NCBI GenBank assembly: GCA_021325195.1
Contig: JAJPHQ010000055.1
Span: 1 to 35,441, forward strand
Source: Gammaproteobacteria bacterium
Lineage (GTDB): Bacteria; Pseudomonadota; Gammaproteobacteria; Xanthomonadales; Rhodanobacteraceae
Direction of reading: 5' to 3'
DNA: 35,441 nucleotides
In this document: in pieces, positions 33,061 to 35,441 of the stretch
Layout of the letters: every line of letters begins with the position of its first letter
Numbering within the stretch: position 1 is the first letter of the stretch
Notes under the pieces: model-generated
Databases searched by the model: none
Told to the model about the DNA's origin: nothing
The model's input: the letters and a program-made list of their open reading frames with translations, nothing else
Program-made: the position numbers and the translations under genes

Positions 33061-34560
33061 ATGATCGGGCACACATCCCCGGTGATTCCATCCGTCGGCA
33101 TCAGTGGAATGGCGCTGTACGTTCCGCCGTACCGCGTCGATCTCGAGCAATGGTGCCGCTGGACCGGCGGCAACCGGGACAAGACCCGCGCCGTGGTGGG
33201 CCACGGCTTCCGGATGCCGGCGCCGGGCCAGAGCATCTACGCGATCGCGGCCAACGCGGTGCTGCGGCTGATCGACCGCTGCGGCATCGATCCGCGCCGG
33301 ATCGGTCACCTTGCGCTGGGCACCGAATCCAGCACCGACAACGCCGCCGGCGCGGTGATCGTGCGCGGGCTGGTCGATCGCGCACTGCAAGCCGAAGGCC
33401 GGCCGCGCGTCGCGCGCGACTGCGAGGTGCCGGAACTGAAACACGCCTGCCTGGGCGGCGTTTACGCGATCAAGGGCGCGTTGCGCCATCTCGCGCTGGA
33501 CGGTCGAGGCCGGCAGGCGATCGTGGTCAGCGCCGACATCGCCGAATACGCACGCGGCAGCAGCGGCGAACCGACCCAGGGCGCGGGCGCGGTGGCGATG
33601 CTGCTGGAGGAAAACCCGCGGCTGCTGGCGCTGGACCTGACCCGCAGCGGCAGCGCGTCGGCTTACCGCGGCGCCGATTTCCGCAAGCCGTTCCTGCGCT
33701 TCGCGGGACAGGTGCCCGGCCGCGACGGCCGTTTGCGCGACACGCCGGTGTTCAACGGCAAGTATTCCACCGATTGCTACATCGACGAGACGCTGCACGC
33801 GCTGGATGCGATGTTCGCGCGGCGCGCGGGACCGCGCGCCGCATACCTGCGCGGGCTGGGCGCGGTGTTCATGCACCGGCCCTATCACCGGATGCCGCGT
33901 GCGGCGTGGGCGATGGCGTACCTGTTCGCGCTGGGTCACGATGCCGCGGACGATGGGGAAGCGCGCAGCGAACTGGCCCGTTATTGCGATGCCGCGCAGG
34001 TGCCGCTGGAAGCCTTGCTCCGCGAAATGCGCTCGGGCGGGCTCGATGGTTCCGGAACGGAAACGCCGCCACCCGACCCGTACCCGCTGTCGCAGCAGGT
34101 GCTGAAGGCGTTCCGCGACGGCGATGCGCACGGGGCTGTCGTCGAGGACAAGCTGCGGTTGGGCTCCGAGGCGATGATGGAACTGGGCAACCTCTACACC
34201 GCCGCGCTGCCCGCGTGGCTGGGGGCGGGACTCGAGGAAGCGGCGGTCCGCGAATACGCACTCGATGACCGCGACCTGCTGCTGATGGGCTACGGCAGCG
34301 GCGATGCGGCCGAGGCGATTCCCGCGACCGTCGCGCCGGGCTGGCGGGACGCGGCCCGTGCGATGGGTTTTCGCGAAGCGCTGGCCGGTGCCGTGGATCT
34401 GGAGCGCGAGGAATACGTCTCGCTGCACGATGCGGGCGAAGTGGACGGCGCGCGTCGTCCGCTTGCGGCCGGTTTCGTGGTCGATCGCGTGGGCATGCGC
34501 AACGACCCCGAATTCCAGGATTACGGGATCGAGTACTACCGCTACCTCGGCATGCCCTGA
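33061..34560 (+). CDS. Hydroxymethylglutaryl-CoA synthase family protein (499 aa)
   Basis: A thiolase-fold enzyme of the HMG-CoA synthase type, which condenses acetyl-CoA with an acetoacetyl thioester. The catalytic triad of the family can be placed: Glu89 (LGTESSTD), Cys130 (ELKHACLGG) and His272 (FMHRPYHRM). The protein is longer than typical bacterial MvaS (~390), with inserts around 275-370, so it may be a lineage-specific subgroup. No other mevalonate-pathway or polyketide genes are in the window, so the product is unknown. The start ATG at 33061 is used; an ATG at 33109 (MALYVPPYRVDLEQW) coincides with the start of strong homology. A TTGACA at 32994-32999 could be a -35, but the -10 is poor. 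Confidence 0.88.
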   Translation: MIGHTSPVIPSVGISGMALYVPPYRVDLEQWCRWTGGNRDKTRAVVGHGFRMPAPGQSIYAIAANAVLRLIDRCGIDPRRIGHLALGTESSTDNAAGAVIVRGLVDRALQAEGRPRVARDCEVPELKHACLGGVYAIKGALRHLALDGRGRQAIVVSADIAEYARGSSGEPTQGAGAVAMLLEENPRLLALDLTRSGSASAYRGADFRKPFLRFAGQVPGRDGRLRDTPVFNGKYSTDCYIDETLHALDAMFARRAGPRAAYLRGLGAVFMHRPYHRMPRAAWAMAYLFALGHDAADDGEARSELARYCDAAQVPLEALLREMRSGGLDGSGTETPPPDPYPLSQQVLKAFRDGDAHGAVVEDKLRLGSEAMMELGNLYTAALPAWLGAGLEEAAVREYALDDRDLLLMGYGSGDAAEAIPATVAPGWRDAARAMGFREALAGAVDLEREEYVSLHDAGEVDGARRPLAAGFVVDRVGMRNDPEFQDYGIEYYRYLGMP

Positions 34561-34585
34561 GCCAGCCCGGCGGCCATGGCTTGGG

Positions 34586-35143
34586 TCAGCCGGTTCCGGC
34601 CAGGGCCAGGCATTCCCGCAACCGCTGCGGTTCCGGCGCTCCCGCGCGCACTCGCCCCGAATTGGCGACCACCACCGACCGGCCGCGCCCGTCGCCGGCA
34701 TGGCAAATGGTGAACGTCGCGTTGCTGCCGCCGGCGCCGCCGTTGGGACGGAACGCGATCTGCGGACGGCCGACGGTGGTGATCACGCGGGTGCCGCGCG
34801 GCAGCGCGTCGAACACCGCCAGCGGCGGCGTGCCGCCGTCGGGCCGGCCATCGCGATCGTCGTCCAGTGCCACCATCCAGCCGTGTTGCCAGTCATCGCC
34901 ACGCCGACACTGCCTGCCGTCGGGGCTCGGGCAGACCAGCACCTGGGTACGGCGCAGGATCGCGGTTTCGCGCGCGTGCATCAGGCTGGCGACGAAGGCA
35001 TTTTCGGCCGCGGCATCGTGCGAGCGCGCCAGCATGCCAGCCAGGGCCGGCGCGCCGGCCATCGTCAGGATGCCGAGGATCGCGAGGGCCGTCACCAGTT
35101 CGGTGAGCGTGAAACCACGCACGGAAGCAGCTCGCGAGCGCAT
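34586..35143 (-). CDS. GspH/FimT-type pseudopilin
   Basis: A minor type IV pilin or type II secretion pseudopilin of 185 aa. A short basic leader MRSRAASVRG precedes the prepilin-peptidase site G10|FTLTE with Glu at +5, then a hydrophobic helix (LVTALAILGILTMAGAPALAG). The C-terminal GspH-like domain contains the pattern TVGRPQIAFRPNG...GSNATFTICHAG and cysteines that may pair. The start ATG at 35143 has GGAGGG upstream at good spacing; in-frame codons further upstream were rejected. No other pilus genes are adjacent. It is convergent with the HMG-CoA synthase-like gene (25-bp gap) and divergent from uvrB. Confidence 0.88.
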   Translation of the reverse strand: MRSRAASVRGFTLTELVTALAILGILTMAGAPALAGMLARSHDAAAENAFVASLMHARETAILRRTQVLVCPSPDGRQCRRGDDWQHGWMVALDDDRDGRPDGGTPPLAVFDALPRGTRVITTVGRPQIAFRPNGGAGGSNATFTICHAGDGRGRSVVVANSGRVRAGAPEPQRLRECLALAGTG

Positions 35144-35230
35144 GACCGATCCCTCCATCGTGACGGCGACAGTCTGCGCATTCGGGACTGCGTGCGGCAG
35201 CGGCACGCGGCGTCATCGTGTGTCGGACAT

Positions 35231-35266
35231 TGCTGACAGGGGTTGTCAGCAGGGCAAACGTATAAT
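35231..35266 (+). promoter_or_regulatory. uvrB promoter with inverted repeat
   Basis: A perfect -10 TATAAT at 35261-35266. Upstream, TGCTGACA (35231-35238) and TGTCAGCA (35244-35251) form a perfect 8-bp inverted repeat over the -35 zone, where no consensus -35 is present. This is a candidate operator. It matches neither the E. coli LexA box (CTGT-N8-ACAG) nor the Xanthomonas LexA boxes I recall. Confidence 0.6.
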
Positions 35267-35272
35267 GCCGGG

Positions 35273-35441
35273 ATGGATACGAGCCGCGCCCCGCAACGCA
35301 GCGAAGAGCGCTTCCGGCTGGTCGCGCCGTACCAGCCCGCCGGCGACCAGCCGCAGGCGATCGCGAAGCTGATAGAAGGCTTCGAATCGGGCCTGGCCGC
35401 GCAGACGCTGCTGGGCGTCACCGGTTCCGGCAAGACCTTCA
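35273..35441 (+). CDS. uvrB: Excinuclease ABC subunit B (5' part, runs off right edge)
   Basis: The damage-verifying helicase-like subunit of nucleotide excision repair. Only the first 56 codons are in the window. They contain the conserved [18 protein letters not shown] and [13 protein letters not shown], the Walker A motif of UvrB. The start is the ATG at 35273, which lies where transcription from the TATAAT at 35261 should begin. There is no Shine-Dalgarno, so the mRNA may be leaderless. Confidence 0.95.
   Translation, partial: MDTSRAPQRSEERFRLVAPYQPAGDQPQAIAKLIEGFESGLAAQTLLGVTGSGKTF

Noticed and set aside
32905-34701. A 598-codon minus-strand frame ending in APTRTGDPLINSQML
   Set aside because: Antisense to the HMG-CoA synthase gene. 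Its C-terminus is the reverse complement of the tRNA, a common spurious call.
35231-35251. Canonical LexA box at uvrB
   Set aside because: The inverted repeat TGCTGACA-N5-TGTCAGCA does not fit CTGT-N8-ACAG spacing or sequence, so it is reported only as an unknown operator candidate.

Overview
The window is a GC-rich (by eye about two-thirds G+C), gene-dense chromosomal segment of a gammaproteobacterium. Gene order and families point to the order Xanthomonadales (Lysobacterales), most likely Rhodanobacteraceae (Dyella/Rhodanobacter-like). The reasons are a degS-like protease next to petABC-sspA-sspB, a large Oar-like TonB receptor, purE-purK in tandem, a GH17-GT2 glucan synthase joined to tamA-tamB, and dispersed short palindromic repeats. 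The taxon is inferred from the sequence alone. No phage, insertion sequence, CRISPR array or toxin system was seen. This is core chromosome with scattered repeats.

Layout. 1-1208: a NIPSNAP-family protein with an apparent Tat leader (runs off the left edge), divergent from an ArsR-type regulator. 1205-3769 (minus): HAD hydrolase and glnS. 3860-4692 (plus): DUF2007 protein and apt. 4693-4998: non-coding, with hairpins and an 18-G tract. 4999-6174 (minus): DegS-like protease, divergent from petA-petB-petC-sspA-sspB (6352-10463), which make the cytochrome bc1 complex and the stringent-starvation/ClpXP adaptor pair. 10491-14565 (minus): likely operon of Trm112-like, DUF1631, nadC and DUF3301 genes. 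14601-16532 (plus): purE and purK. 16588-24883 (minus): GH17-GT2 glucan synthase, tamA and tamB, tightly packed. 25033-25611 (minus): sodB. 25725-26848 (plus): grxD and an SDR protein, overlapping by 4 nt. 27023-27628: MarC-family membrane protein. 27851-31141: Oar-like TonB-dependent receptor. 31290-32705: ppnN. 32886-32962: tRNA-Asn(GTT). 33061-34560: HMG-CoA synthase family protein. 34586-35143 (minus): type IV pseudopilin. 35273 to the end: 5' part of uvrB.

Functional themes are respiration (petABC), purine synthesis and salvage (purE, purK, apt, ppnN), NAD synthesis (nadC), translation (glnS, tRNA-Asn, Trm112), envelope biogenesis (TamAB, periplasmic glucan, DegS, TonB receptor) and redox/iron handling (sodB, grxD).

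The most unusual signal is short dispersed palindromic repeats that enter coding sequence. A 28-bp repeat found between petB and petC recurs (27/28 identical) inside purK, in frame, and coincides with about ten extra residues. A different GC-rich palindromic repeat forms the C-terminal tail of the preceding gene purE and recurs in the purE-purK gap. This resembles in principle the protein-coding palindromic elements known from Rickettsia and deserves a genome-wide search.
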